The notes under the pieces are model-generated. The model had not been told where the DNA came from and ran no database searches. It was given only the letters and a program-made list of their open reading frames with translations. DNA of 64,000 bases from an uncultured Elusimicrobia bacterium (GTDB lineage Bacteria > Elusimicrobiota > Elusimicrobia > UBA1565 > UBA9628), in NCBI GenBank assembly GCA_903830945.1, contig CAIKVT010000013.1, positions 1 to 64,000 on the forward strand, in the 5' to 3' direction. Made by a program: the position numbers and the translations under genes. Of this stretch, positions 25,794 through 35,781 are shown in pieces. Numbering within the stretch: position 1 is the first letter of the stretch; each line of letters opens with the position of its first letter.

Positions 25794-27071
25794 TCAGCCT
25801 TGGATCACGTCGCCCTTGGCGATGACAACGATGCCGCCGGGGCTGACATAGAAGTGCTTGCGGTCTTCCTCGGGTTTGACTCCGATCTGGACCCCCTCGG
25901 GGATGCGGACATCCTTGTCGATGATGGCGCGCTTGATGACCGCGCGCCGACCGACATCGACGTTATCGAAGAGGATGGACTCCTCGACGCGGGCGTAGGA
26001 GTTGATGCGGCAGAAGGGCCCCACCACCGACCGGTGCACTCGGCCGCCGCTGAGGATTGTGCCGGGCGACACCACCGAATCCGTAGCCGTGCCCACGCGG
26101 CCGTCTGCGCCCTCCGAGAATACGAACTTGGGCGGCGGGGCCACGACCTGCGTTGTGTAGATGGGCCAATTGCGGTCATAGAGGTTGAAATCCGGGTCCA
26201 CGTTGACCAGATCCATATTGGCCGACCAATAGGCGTCGACGGTACCCACATCACGCCAGTACTTGGAGGCCTTCTTGTTCATGTCCACGAACTGGTAAGC
26301 CATGACCGGCCCGCCGCGCATCATGCGCCAAACGATGTCGCGGCCGATGTCGTGGGTGCTCTCCGGATCCGCGACGCTGGCCTCCAGGGCCTTGCGCAAA
26401 GCTGAGATGCGGAAGACATAGATGCCCATGGAGGCCAGACACTGCTCCGGGTTGCTGGGCAGCGGCTTGGGATCCGTAGGCTTCTCCTGGAAGCCGACGA
26501 CCTTGGAGGTGGTATCCACCTCAAAAATGCCGAAGGCCGCGGCCTGGGACTTGGGAACCTCGACGGCGCCGATGGTCATGTCCGCGCCTGTCTGCACGTG
26601 GAAGTCCAGCATGGGGCGATAGTCCATCTTATAGATGTGGTCGCCCGAGAGGACCAGCACGACCTCGGCGTCTTCCTGCTCGATGGTAACGAGGTTCTGG
26701 TAGAGGGCGTCGGCAGTGCCGCGGAAGGACTCCTCTCCCGCGCGGAACTGGGGCGCCAGCGACTCGACGTACTCGCCCAAAGTGGGCCGGCTGATGAAGC
26801 GCCAGCCCTCACGCAGGTGGCGGTTCAAAGATGCGGGCACGTATTGGGTGAAGACGAAAATTCGGCGCAGACCTGAGTTGATGCAGTTCGACAGGGTCAT
26901 GTCGATGATGCGGTAGATGCCTCCAAAAGGCACCGCGGGCTTGCAGCGCACCGCGGTCAGAGGCCCCAAGCGCTCGCCTTTGCCTCCGGCGAGGATGGCC
27001 ACCAAGGTCCAGCGATTGTAGCTGCCGATCATGTGAATCGGACCGTAAAGTCCGGACCCATATGGTAGCAA
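25794..27071 (-). CDS. glgC: Glucose-1-phosphate adenylyltransferase
   Basis: A 425-residue ADP-glucose pyrophosphorylase that makes ADP-glucose for glycogen from glucose-1-phosphate and ATP. The nucleotide site 'AILAGGKGERLGPLT', the 'KPAVPFGGIYRIIDM' stretch and 'SGDHIYKMDY' mark the catalytic domain (about residues 20-275). The C-terminal left-handed beta-helix ('FCRINSYARVEESILFDNV') is the regulatory part. The frame opens with TTG, supported by GAGGA nine bases upstream; an in-frame ATG at 27032 has no ribosome site. A small GC hairpin (27102-27117) lies upstream. No other glg genes are adjacent, though a secreted amylase lies in the window. Confidence 0.94.
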   Translation of the reverse strand: MLPYGSGLYGPIHMIGSYNRWTLVAILAGGKGERLGPLTAVRCKPAVPFGGIYRIIDMTLSNCINSGLRRIFVFTQYVPASLNRHLREGWRFISRPTLGEYVESLAPQFRAGEESFRGTADALYQNLVTIEQEDAEVVLVLSGDHIYKMDYRPMLDFHVQTGADMTIGAVEVPKSQAAAFGIFEVDTTSKVVGFQEKPTDPKPLPSNPEQCLASMGIYVFRISALRKALEASVADPESTHDIGRDIVWRMMRGGPVMAYQFVDMNKKASKYWRDVGTVDAYWSANMDLVNVDPDFNLYDRNWPIYTTQVVAPPPKFVFSEGADGRVGTATDSVVSPGTILSGGRVHRSVVGPFCRINSYARVEESILFDNVDVGRRAVIKRAIIDKDVRIPEGVQIGVKPEEDRKHFYVSPGGIVVIAKGDVIQG

Positions 27072-27184
27072 TTTTCCAAATCCTCATCGCTTAAGGAACA
27101 AGCCCCCACCGGGGGGCGTCACAACCACAGCAGCCCGACTCAGATCAAATTTAGTATGGTGTCCACAGAACCACCGGAGGCCTC

Positions 27185-30100
27185 ATGAGACGATTTATCG
27201 TCCAAGTATTACTCGGCTCCATGCTCTCCCCCGCGTTTGCCCAAGCCCCCAAGACCCTCAAAGACTACGACGAGCGCTTCGACAAAGGCCTCTACCAGGA
27301 AGCGCTCAAAGGCTATGAGTCTTTACTCGATTCCGCGCAAGAGGATATCCGCCTCAAGGCCCTCTACCGCTCTGTCGAATGCGAGGCGCTCCTGTTCCGC
27401 TTCGGCGCGGCCGCGACGCGAGCTATGGCAAAAAAACTGCCCAAAGACCCGATCTGGCGCGGACGCTTCCTCATCCAAAAGGCGGAACTGGCGCGCGAGT
27501 TCCTCAAGCAGTACGGCACCACGGTACCACGGGATATGGAGGCCGGAACCAATGATCTCACCCGCCGCACTCCAGAGGAGTGGCACCAGGAGGCACAGTC
27601 CGCCTTCCTGCAGCTCTGGGATCTACGCGGCGATCTCGTCAAGACCCCCATCTCCGGCGAAGACTATTTCGTGGATCTCAAGGGCGCCGAAACCGACATG
27701 GCCCCCACGCTCTGGGACTTCGCGGCCCTGCGCTGGACCGACTATCTCCTCACCGAGGCGCCGGAGGCGCCGCACCAGTCCGAGCAGAATCCCCCGGCGA
27801 CCTCCTTCATCCGCCCGGATTACCCTGAGGCCTTTTCACCCGGAGCCCCGCCAGCGGCCCAGGCCGCGGCCGTGATGGAAGCATCCTCCCGCCTGCCCAA
27901 GCAGGGACGAGGAGCCGCTTCCGAGGAGTGGCGGATCCGCCGCCTGCTCATCCCGTTCGAACATTCCGGACTCGTGTCGCCCGCCACTGATGATGAAGCC
28001 TCGGTCACAGCCGCGGTCTCGCTGCTCACGGGCTGGATGGACTCCTTCTCCGAACCGCCGGCCAAGGCCCAGGCCGGCCTGGAAGCCGCCCAGCTCCTCA
28101 ACGCCCGCAACCGCTATGCGGACACCGTGCAGCTCTGCCGCAGGATAGAAAGAGTCTGGCCCCTCTCCCGAGCCGCGCGCCATTGCGCGAGACTGCGCGC
28201 CCAGATCGAACTGCCGGTGCTCAACCTCTTCGCGCGCTTCACCCCCCCGCCCGGCAAGGACGCCTTCACCGTGAACACGCGCAACCTCGACTCGGTCTAT
28301 TTCCGGCTCTACCGGCTCGACCCACGGGAGCTTCCGGCACGCACTCTCCGTCACGAACAGCAGGATTGGAGCGCTCTGCGCCATCCGGACCGCGAGCTCA
28401 TCGCGGCCTACATGAAGCGCAGCCCGGACTTCTCCTGGAGGGCCGCGGTGAGCACGCACGCAGCCTACGCATACGCGGACACCACGGTCTCGCCGCCCAC
28501 ACTCGGCCCCGGCCTCTATCTCGCCCTAGCCGGCGGCGACGAGCGCTTCACGCCAAAAAACTCGCTCTTGTCCGTGGCCATCGTCAACGTGACCGAGCTC
28601 TTCCTCATCACGAGCGCGGGCGCCCAGGGCCCGGAGCGCGACTTCATCTTCGACCCGGCCGGCCCGACCCAACGCACGGCCCCGGCCCTGCATTTCTATA
28701 CGATCGACGCGGTCAACGGCCAAGCCACGGCCGCTTCGCTCGACGCCTTCCGACGCGAGAACTGGAATCCCATCGAGCGCCTGTCTTTGGCCACGGACGG
28801 CTCAGGCATGACTCAAGCTCAAGCGACCGTGCCCCTGACCTACCCGACCAGCTACAGCGTCTCCTTCGACGCCCTGGCCCAGGCCGGCGCGTCCTATGCC
28901 TACGGCAGCAACCCTGTGTATTTCAGCCATTCCGTCCCGGCTCCCATCGAGGTTCATGTGGAGACGGATCGGCCCATCTACCGCCCCGGCCAACAGGTAC
29001 GCGCGAAGGTCACCGTGTTGCGCCGCATCCCCCGAGGCTACAAAGTCTATGACGGGGCCGCTCCGGTGTCCTTCACGGCCCGCGATGCCAACTACCAAGA
29101 GATTTTTAAAAGACAACTCAAGCTCAACGCACTGGGCAGCGCTTCCGTCGCCTTCACCATCCCCACGGGCCGGCTGCTGGGCGAATACCGTCTTGAGGCC
29201 GCGATTACAGACTTCCATAACGGTTTTTCGGGCAACGCCCAGCTCGCCGTAGAAGAGTACAAGCGCCCCGAGTTCGAAGTCACGGTAGCCGAGGCCACGG
29301 GCGCCTGGAAATATGGCCAGGCCGCGATGATCGCAGGCCAAGCCAAATACTACTTCGGAGGGCCGGTGCCCGATGCGCCGGTCTCCTTCCACATCTACCG
29401 GCAAGCATATCTCCCGTGGTTCTGCTGGTGGTGGCGCGGGTCCACCGCTCAACTGAACGGACGGACCGAGGTCTCTTCCGGCCAGGCCAAGACCGACGCC
29501 GCGGGCAGATTCTCCTTCCTCTTCACTCCCCAGCCTCAGGACGCCGCGCTTAAGGACCCCTGGCCGGCGACATTCCAGGTCGAGGCCGAATCCCACGACG
29601 CGGGCGGACGCACCATCACCGCCTCGCGCTCTTTCCAGGCCGGCGCCAAGGCCTATCTCTTCGACATCTCGCCCGAGTCCGGCTTCTTGAGCGCGGGCAA
29701 GCCGGCCAAGGTGCCGGTGCGGCTCATGAACATCAATGGGGCCGCCGTGGCCGGGGCCGGCGAGTACTCCTTGTACCGTCTCTCGGGACGACCCCAGGAT
29801 GTAGAAAGCGGACACTATTGGGAAGGCCATTTCCCGGAGACGCCATCTCTGGAAACGATTTACAAGGATGTCCCCAATGGCGCCAAGGTGGCGGGCGGGA
29901 ACCTCAAGTTCCTGGCCGACAAGCCCGCCGCGGCGACTCTGGGTGGCCTGGAAGACGGAGCCTACCGCTTCACCGTCCGTGCCCATGATCATTGGGGCGG
30001 CGCCAGCGAAGAATCCATCATCCTGCTCTGCGCGGCCCCCAAGGGCCGGCTGGCCTTGAGCCTGCCGGCCGTGGCCATCCCGGAGCATGCCTCCTACCTC

Positions 30101-33100
30101 CCTGGAGAGACCGCCCGCTTCCTGCTGGGTTCGGATCTTCTAGACGGGAGCGTGTTCGTGGAGATCTGGGGAGGCCAGCACCTGCTGGAGCGTCGAGCCT
30201 TGGGCGGCGGGGTGCGCCTGGTGAGCGTCCCGGTGACCGGAGACCACAAGGGCGGACTGACGGTGCGCTGGTTCGGCGCGCGCAGTTTCAAGATCCGCTC
30301 CGGTCAGGCTCAGGTGGCGGTGCCCTGGAAGGACCGCGAGCTCTCGGTCAAGCTCGACTACGACAAGGTGATGAAGCCCGGCCAAAAGGTCCATTGGAAG
30401 CTCTCCCTCCTGGACCGCGCCAAGAGGCCGGTGAGCGGCGAGGCCGTGGTGCGCGTATTCGACCGGTCGCTCGAATACTACGCCGCTGCCGCGAGCCCCT
30501 GGCTCTCCGAGCTCTACGGCGCGCGCGGCGGTCCCCAGGCCGGCCAGGGCTCGCTTTTTACGCCCAACGTCGATCAGATCCCCGTGGAGGAAGGCTGGAT
30601 CAAGACCATGCTCAACCTCTTCTACGAGGCCATCAAAGAGCCGGAGCCGCCCATGTTGCGCCTCAACCGCAGTCGCGTCTATAGCCGGCACAACTACAGG
30701 AGCAAGTCGCTCATGTATGATATGGAGAGCACCGCTTCAGGTGGCGCGGCCATGGACATGCTTGAAGCCGCGCCCGCAGCCCTGTCCATGGCCGAAGTGC
30801 GCGGCAGCGCGCCCCAAGAGATGGCCAAGGACAAGAAGTCCCTGGTCGGCGCAAAATCAGACAGCGAGCGGCCAAGCCAGCCTCCGGTCGCCGTGCGCAC
30901 GGACTTCTCCGAGACCGCGTACTTCGAGCCGCAGTTGAAGATAACGGCCGGCCGGGGCACGATCTCCTTCAAGGCCCCGGATCAACTCACCGGCTGGAAG
31001 ATCCAGGTCAGCGCGCTGACTTCGGACGTCAAGCGCGGATCGTTCGGCGGCGAGGCCGTGACCCGCAAGGACCTCATGGTGCGCGTGGACATGCCGCGCT
31101 TCTACCGAGAAGGCGACCAAGGGGAGATCAAGGCCGTGGTCCACAACGAGACCGAAACAGAGCTCTCCGGTGAGGTGACGCTCTCGGTCACCGAGGACGA
31201 GAAGCCCTCGGCCGAAAAGCTGGGCCTGGCGGACCTGACCAAACCCTTCATGGTCAAGCCTCATGGACTGATACCTTTGACCTGGACTCTCAAGGCTCCG
31301 CGCGGGCAGACCTCGTTCAAGATCCGGGCCGTAGCGCGCTCGGGCGAGAAAGCCGACGCGGAAGAGCGCGAGCTCCCGATCTTGCCCTCGCGAGAGCGCC
31401 TCATCGAGACCGCACTCATCAGCCTCGACGGCACGGTAAAAAAGGCGCTCCAGGCCCCAAGATTCAAAGAGAAAGACGAGACCCGGGTCAACGAGTCCAT
31501 GACCGTGCAGATCGACCCCCAACTCGCGCTCTCCATCCTCAACAGCCTGCCATTCCTGGTGCACTACCCCTACGAATGCAGCGAACAGCTCATCGACCGC
31601 TACACGCCTTTAGCCATCACCAACGCCTTCTACAAGATGAACCCCAAGCTGGCCGCGGCAGCCAAGAAGATCCCCAAGCGCGACACGCTCACCCCGGCCT
31701 GGGACCGCTCCGACCCCAGGCGGCTCATGACTTTGATGGAGACGCCGTGGGAAGAACTCTCCAAGGGCCGCAAGAGCTACTGGCCATTGGTCGACATGTT
31801 CGACACGGCCGTGGTCAAGTCCGAGCTCGACGACGCGCTCTCCAAGCTCAAGAGCTACCAGAACAGCGACGGCGGCTATCCGTGGTTCCCGGGCGGCCAT
31901 TCCGACCCCTACATCACGCTCTTCGTGCTTTCAGGATGGGCCGAGGCGGCGCGCTACGGGGTCGCAGCCCCCATGGATGTGGCGGCCCGTGCCTTGGGCT
32001 TCGTCAACAACGAGGTTCCCAAGCACTTGAAGCCTGAACCGGGAGAGGTTTCCCTCATCCTCTACGCGGCCCATGTAGTGACCTCGTACCCAAAATCCCT
32101 GCCCGAGGCGGCCCTGGGCTACAAGTTCGCCAAGGTCTGGGCCGACTACGCGGACAAGCACGCCGACGCCATGACCCACATGGGCAAGGCCCTGGCCGCC
32201 AACGTCTACTGGCGCCTGGGCGACAAGGCCAAAGGCGACTTATACCTCGCCCGGGCCATGGACGGCTCCCGCGAGGACCCCATCGCCGGAGTGTATTGGA
32301 CGCCGGAGAAGATCTCCTGGCTCTGGTACAACGACACGGTAGAGACCCATGCCTTCATCCTCAGGACTCTCTTGGCCATGAAGCCCAAGGACCCGCGCAT
32401 CCCGGGCTTGGTGCAATGGCTGCTGTTCAACCGCAAGGGCAACGAATGGAAGTCCACCAAGGCCTCGGCCGCGGCTATTTACTCCTTGCTCGACGTGCTT
32501 AAGACGCGAGGCTCTTTGGACCAGGGCGACCGGTTCACGGTCAAGTGGGGGCCGGACGTGGAGACGGCGCAAGTCGAACCCTTCGCCTGGCTGGAGAAGC
32601 CCTTGCGCTGGACGCGCGTGGGCTCGGCCATCACTCCCGGGCACGGCACGGCCTCCATCGAGAAAGAAGGGCCGGGCCTGGCCTTCGCGTCCTTGACCTG
32701 GATCTACACCACAGACCGGTTCGCTGCGGCCTCCGGCCCCGGCATGATGGAGCTCTCACGGCATTTCTTCCTCCGGCAGAAGGAAGGCGACGCCTACCGC
32801 TTGACGCCGCTGAAATCAGGCGACGTGGTCGCGGTGGGAGACCAGGTCGAAGTCCAACTCACGATCAACACGCGCAGCCAGTTCGAATACGTACACCTCA
32901 AAGACCCCAAGCCCGCGGGCTTTGAGGCCGAGGAGCTGCGCAGCGGCTGGAAGTGGGACCAGCTCTCGCGCTACGAGGAGCCGCGGGACTCCCTGACCAA
33001 CTTCTTCATGGACCGGGTCCCGCACGGCGAGTACATCCTGCGCTACCGGCTGCGCCCAACCACGCCCGGCTCCTACCGGCTGGGCGCGGCGGTGCTGCAG

Positions 33101-33163
33101 TCCATGTACGCGCCCGAGATGTCCGCGCACTCCGACGGCTTCTCCATCCGGGTGCGGCCCTGA
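27185..33163 (+). CDS. Alpha-2-macroglobulin family protein with thioester motif
   Basis: A 1992-residue bacterial alpha-2-macroglobulin, thought to trap attacking proteases in the periplasm. The signal peptide 'MRRFIVQVLLGSMLSPAFA' has no lipobox, unlike the lipoprotein YfhM of E. coli. The order is an N-terminal helical region with repeats, MG-type beta domains (for example 'VETDRPIYRPGQQVRAKV'), a long macroglobulin core, and a thioester domain where 'PYECSEQLIDRYTP' gives CxEQ with C1465 and Q1468. An alpha-hairpin toroid and receptor-like C-terminal domain follow. GGAGG precedes the ATG and TAGTAT (27152-27157) is a possible -10. No pbpC partner gene lies nearby. Confidence 0.93.
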   Translation: MRRFIVQVLLGSMLSPAFAQAPKTLKDYDERFDKGLYQEALKGYESLLDSAQEDIRLKALYRSVECEALLFRFGAAATRAMAKKLPKDPIWRGRFLIQKAELAREFLKQYGTTVPRDMEAGTNDLTRRTPEEWHQEAQSAFLQLWDLRGDLVKTPISGEDYFVDLKGAETDMAPTLWDFAALRWTDYLLTEAPEAPHQSEQNPPATSFIRPDYPEAFSPGAPPAAQAAAVMEASSRLPKQGRGAASEEWRIRRLLIPFEHSGLVSPATDDEASVTAAVSLLTGWMDSFSEPPAKAQAGLEAAQLLNARNRYADTVQLCRRIERVWPLSRAARHCARLRAQIELPVLNLFARFTPPPGKDAFTVNTRNLDSVYFRLYRLDPRELPARTLRHEQQDWSALRHPDRELIAAYMKRSPDFSWRAAVSTHAAYAYADTTVSPPTLGPGLYLALAGGDERFTPKNSLLSVAIVNVTELFLITSAGAQGPERDFIFDPAGPTQRTAPALHFYTIDAVNGQATAASLDAFRRENWNPIERLSLATDGSGMTQAQATVPLTYPTSYSVSFDALAQAGASYAYGSNPVYFSHSVPAPIEVHVETDRPIYRPGQQVRAKVTVLRRIPRGYKVYDGAAPVSFTARDANYQEIFKRQLKLNALGSASVAFTIPTGRLLGEYRLEAAITDFHNGFSGNAQLAVEEYKRPEFEVTVAEATGAWKYGQAAMIAGQAKYYFGGPVPDAPVSFHIYRQAYLPWFCWWWRGSTAQLNGRTEVSSGQAKTDAAGRFSFLFTPQPQDAALKDPWPATFQVEAESHDAGGRTITASRSFQAGAKAYLFDISPESGFLSAGKPAKVPVRLMNINGAAVAGAGEYSLYRLSGRPQDVESGHYWEGHFPETPSLETIYKDVPNGAKVAGGNLKFLADKPAAATLGGLEDGAYRFTVRAHDHWGGASEESIILLCAAPKGRLALSLPAVAIPEHASYLPGETARFLLGSDLLDGSVFVEIWGGQHLLERRALGGGVRLVSVPVTGDHKGGLTVRWFGARSFKIRSGQAQVAVPWKDRELSVKLDYDKVMKPGQKVHWKLSLLDRAKRPVSGEAVVRVFDRSLEYYAAAASPWLSELYGARGGPQAGQGSLFTPNVDQIPVEEGWIKTMLNLFYEAIKEPEPPMLRLNRSRVYSRHNYRSKSLMYDMESTASGGAAMDMLEAAPAALSMAEVRGSAPQEMAKDKKSLVGAKSDSERPSQPPVAVRTDFSETAYFEPQLKITAGRGTISFKAPDQLTGWKIQVSALTSDVKRGSFGGEAVTRKDLMVRVDMPRFYREGDQGEIKAVVHNETETELSGEVTLSVTEDEKPSAEKLGLADLTKPFMVKPHGLIPLTWTLKAPRGQTSFKIRAVARSGEKADAEERELPILPSRERLIETALISLDGTVKKALQAPRFKEKDETRVNESMTVQIDPQLALSILNSLPFLVHYPYECSEQLIDRYTPLAITNAFYKMNPKLAAAAKKIPKRDTLTPAWDRSDPRRLMTLMETPWEELSKGRKSYWPLVDMFDTAVVKSELDDALSKLKSYQNSDGGYPWFPGGHSDPYITLFVLSGWAEAARYGVAAPMDVAARALGFVNNEVPKHLKPEPGEVSLILYAAHVVTSYPKSLPEAALGYKFAKVWADYADKHADAMTHMGKALAANVYWRLGDKAKGDLYLARAMDGSREDPIAGVYWTPEKISWLWYNDTVETHAFILRTLLAMKPKDPRIPGLVQWLLFNRKGNEWKSTKASAAAIYSLLDVLKTRGSLDQGDRFTVKWGPDVETAQVEPFAWLEKPLRWTRVGSAITPGHGTASIEKEGPGLAFASLTWIYTTDRFAAASGPGMMELSRHFFLRQKEGDAYRLTPLKSGDVVAVGDQVEVQLTINTRSQFEYVHLKDPKPAGFEAEELRSGWKWDQLSRYEEPRDSLTNFFMDRVPHGEYILRYRLRPTTPGSYRLGAAVLQSMYAPEMSAHSDGFSIRVRP

Positions 33164-33183
33164 TTCAGTCTGGAGAAATCTCT

Positions 33184-33210
33184 GGTGCCGGCATCGAGAA
33201 AGCCGGCGCC
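33184..33210. terminator. Hairpin between convergent genes
   Basis: GGTGCCGGC (33184-33192) pairs with GCCGGCGCC (33202-33210), with one G-T pair and a 9-base loop. It lies between the ends of the macroglobulin and cytidylate-kinase-like genes and probably ends transcription from either side, although no long T run follows. Confidence 0.55.
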
Positions 33211-33224
33211 TTAAACCAAGACCT

Positions 33225-33917
33225 TCATGGAGCGTCGAACGCCTTGTCCTTCTTGGCCTTCCAGCCCGCAGCGATCGCGGCCAGCGCCCCCTCCTGGCCA
33301 AGACCGGCCGTGTTGACGACGAGGTCGTAGTGGACCGGATCCATCATGTCGGAATGGAAATGCCGCCGGATGAAAGCGTGGCGATCCGAGTCGGTATGCA
33401 CCACCCGCCGCTTGGCCTCTTCGCGCGAAAGCCCGTCCCGGGCCGCCACAGCGCGCACACGCTCTTCCACCGGCGCCACGAGCAGGACTCGCAGACAGTC
33501 CTTCGGCGGGATGACAAGGCCGGCTCCGCGCCCCAAGATGACGGCCCGGCCATGCTCGGAGATAGCCATCAGGACCTTGCAGAGGTGACGGAAGTAATCC
33601 CCCGTGAGGTAACGCTCCAAAAACAGGGACTGGACCCATTCCTCGACGGCCGAGATAGCCTTCTCGTCGACCGTTTTTAAGATGGTCTCGCTCAAATGAG
33701 CGCTCTCCGCCACTCGATGCAGAATCTCCTTATGAAAAAAGTCGAACCCCATCCGGCGGGCAAGCTCCTCTGCCAGAGCGCGGCCACAGCAGCCCGAAAG
33801 GCGGGACATGGTGATCACCGGATCGTGCCGATGCTCAGCCGCCCGGCCGCGGCGCGAAAGCTCCCAGCGGCGCACCTGCTCTTCAATGATCTGATCGATG
33901 GATCGCGGCATAGTCAT
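33225..33917 (-). CDS. Cytidylate-kinase-like protein
   Basis: A 230-residue P-loop protein of the cytidylate-kinase-like family (PF13189 type). The ATP loop is unusual: 'TMSRLSGCCGRALAEELA', where relatives have GSGG. 'YFRHLCKVLMAISEHGRAVILGRGA' matches the family core, and 'REEAKRRVVHTDSDRHAFIRR' is the lid. The chosen ATG has GGGGGAT just upstream and a TATACT -10 at 33945-33940 with a possible TTGAGG -35; the frame's 16 earlier codons lie in that promoter. Substrate is unknown. True CMP kinase (cmk) is a different, better-conserved family. Confidence 0.8.
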   Translation of the reverse strand: MTMPRSIDQIIEEQVRRWELSRRGRAAEHRHDPVITMSRLSGCCGRALAEELARRMGFDFFHKEILHRVAESAHLSETILKTVDEKAISAVEEWVQSLFLERYLTGDYFRHLCKVLMAISEHGRAVILGRGAGLVIPPKDCLRVLLVAPVEERVRAVAARDGLSREEAKRRVVHTDSDRHAFIRRHFHSDMMDPVHYDLVVNTAGLGQEGALAAIAAGWKAKKDKAFDAP

Positions 33918-34108
33918 GATATCCCCCTTACCCCCGTTTAGTATAGCACGCAGACCCAGGGGCACCTCAATGAGTGGGCCGCGGGCGACTGGCTCTGAGT
34001 CCGAATGATATAATTCCCCTCGCGCGCCGACGCTGAACCTTGCTTTGAACCGTACAGCTGTGTTACGATACGCCTCAACCTACTTAAGGGCAAGAGGAAC
34101 AAGAAGAA

Positions 34109-35569
34109 ATGGACCACCCCCAAGCCATGGCTGACAGCGTCCCTCCGAACAAGCACCCCACCGGACTCTATATCCTTTTCACCACGGAAATGTGGGAACG
34201 TTTCGCCTATTACGGCATGCGCGCGCTCTTGGTCTACTACATGATCAAGTGCATATTCCTCCCAGAGAACGCGTCACACGTCATGGGCTACGAGCTCATC
34301 AAACGGTCCCTGGAATGGGTCTTCGGCCCGTTGAGCACCCAGGCTCTCTCTTCCCAGATCTACGGCCTTTACACGGGCTTCGTGTACCTGGCGCCCATCT
34401 TCGGCGGCACCATCGCCGACCGCTGGCTGGGCCAGCGCAAGGCCGTCGTCGTGGGCGGCGTCATCATGGCCATCGCCGAATTCATGCTCATGAAGCAGAG
34501 CTTGTTCTTCCCCGCGCTGCTCATGATGATCGTCGGCAACGGCTTCTTCAAACCCAACATCTCCACGCAGGTGGGCAACCTCTACGCTCCCGGCGACCAC
34601 CGCCGCGACCGCGCCTTCAGCGTCTTCTACGTCGGCATCAACGTCGGAGCGACCCTCTCGCCCTTCATCGCCGGCACCTTGGGCGAGAACGTCACGCCTT
34701 ACGGCAGATGGGGATTCTTCTCAGCCGGGGTAGGAATGATCCTCGGACTCATCATCTACCTGTGGGGCCAGAGACATCTGGCGCCGGACAACGTCATGAA
34801 ACGAGCCTCCGCGACCGACGCCAAGCCGGTCGCGCCGTTGAGCCCGGACGACTGGAAAAAGATATGGGCCTTGATCGTGCTGTGCCTGCTCAACATCCCC
34901 TTCTGGACCGTATACGAGCAGCAGGGAAACACTATCGCCCTATGGGTAGACGGGAACTGCAACCGGCACATCTTCTCCTGGCTGCAAGGCTACGGATTCC
35001 TGCCTGCGGCCGTGTTAAATTGGGAAATGCCGGCCACCTGGTATCAGTCCTTTAACGCCATAATGATCGTGGCCTTCACACCCGTCATTCTCGCGTTCTG
35101 GCGCTGGCAGGAAAAACGCAAGACCGAACCCTCCAGCCTGGCCAAGATGGCCATCGGCTGCATCCTGTTGGGGATATCCTTCCTGGTGCTGCTGCCGCAG
35201 GCGCACATGATCGATGCGGCCGAAAAGGCTGCGATCATCCCCCAAAAAGCCTCGCTACTACCAATAACCCTCTGCACCGTTATCTTTACGCTGGGAGAGC
35301 TCTATCTATCACCCGTGGGGCTCTCTTTGGTGACCAAGCTCGCGCCGCCGCGCCTAGTCTCGATGATGATGGGAATGTGGTTTATGTCCAGCTTCTTCGG
35401 AGACTACCTCTGCGGCTACATCGGCGCCTACTGGGAAAAGATGTCGCACGCGAACTTCTTCCTGCTGCTCATGACTCTGGCCTGCACCTCTGGCCTGTGC
35501 ATGTTCGCTCTGCTCAAGCCCCTTAAACGCGCCATCGGCCACGGACACGCGGAGACCGTGGACGTCTGA
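34109..35569 (+). CDS. POT-family proton-dependent oligopeptide transporter
   Basis: A 486-residue major-facilitator protein of the POT/PTR family, importing di- and tripeptides with protons. 'TTEMWERFAYYGMRALLVYYM' is the helix 1 ExxER motif. 'GTIADRWLGQRKAVVVGG' and 'KPNISTQVGNLY' are further POT marks, and helix 10 has 'LGELYLSPVGLSLV'. About 14 membrane segments are seen, as usual for bacterial POTs. A TTGCTT/TACGAT pair at 34040-34069 (18-base spacer) is a plausible promoter. It would take up peptides made by the secreted proteases encoded in this window, an inference from co-occurrence only. Confidence 0.94.
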   Translation: MDHPQAMADSVPPNKHPTGLYILFTTEMWERFAYYGMRALLVYYMIKCIFLPENASHVMGYELIKRSLEWVFGPLSTQALSSQIYGLYTGFVYLAPIFGGTIADRWLGQRKAVVVGGVIMAIAEFMLMKQSLFFPALLMMIVGNGFFKPNISTQVGNLYAPGDHRRDRAFSVFYVGINVGATLSPFIAGTLGENVTPYGRWGFFSAGVGMILGLIIYLWGQRHLAPDNVMKRASATDAKPVAPLSPDDWKKIWALIVLCLLNIPFWTVYEQQGNTIALWVDGNCNRHIFSWLQGYGFLPAAVLNWEMPATWYQSFNAIMIVAFTPVILAFWRWQEKRKTEPSSLAKMAIGCILLGISFLVLLPQAHMIDAAEKAAIIPQKASLLPITLCTVIFTLGELYLSPVGLSLVTKLAPPRLVSMMMGMWFMSSFFGDYLCGYIGAYWEKMSHANFFLLLMTLACTSGLCMFALLKPLKRAIGHGHAETVDV

Positions 35570-35571
35570 TT

Positions 35572-35602
35572 GGCTTGTAGACAACATATCCCGCTACAAG
35601 CC
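35572..35602 (+). terminator. Possible terminator hairpin after the POT gene
   Basis: GGCTTGTAG and CTACAAGCC form a perfect 9-base stem around a 13-base loop, starting three bases after the transporter stop codon. The bases that follow are CCTCTCCC, so a classic T run is missing. Confidence 0.45.
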
Positions 35603-35781
35603 CCTCTCCCCACAACCGCAAAACGATTGCGGCAGTCGTTGTCGAGGTGATTGTTACTTCTGAGGCACGGAAAAATGGAAATGCGGTGAAGTCGGTGTCA
35701 TAGGCCACCCAGGCCACGTTGCCGGAACATCCGAAGCCGAACAGCGCGCGCTTGACGTTGATGCTCCGCTAAAGACAGGAC
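35603..35781. other. Intergenic stretch with a possible protein remnant
   Basis: No gene is called here. On the minus strand, just after a TAG, one frame reads 'RSINVKRALFGFGCSGNVAW' then 'VAYDTDFTAFPFFRAS' and runs on for about 80 codons. It reads like protein but has no start signal, so it may be a decayed gene piece; evidence is weak. Confidence 0.25.

Noticed and set aside
27102-27117. GC hairpin as terminator
   Set aside because: It lies between divergent starts (glgC and macroglobulin), where no terminator is expected, and has no T run.
28802-30088. 428-codon minus-strand frame inside the macroglobulin gene
   Set aside because: Antisense shadow of a certain gene.
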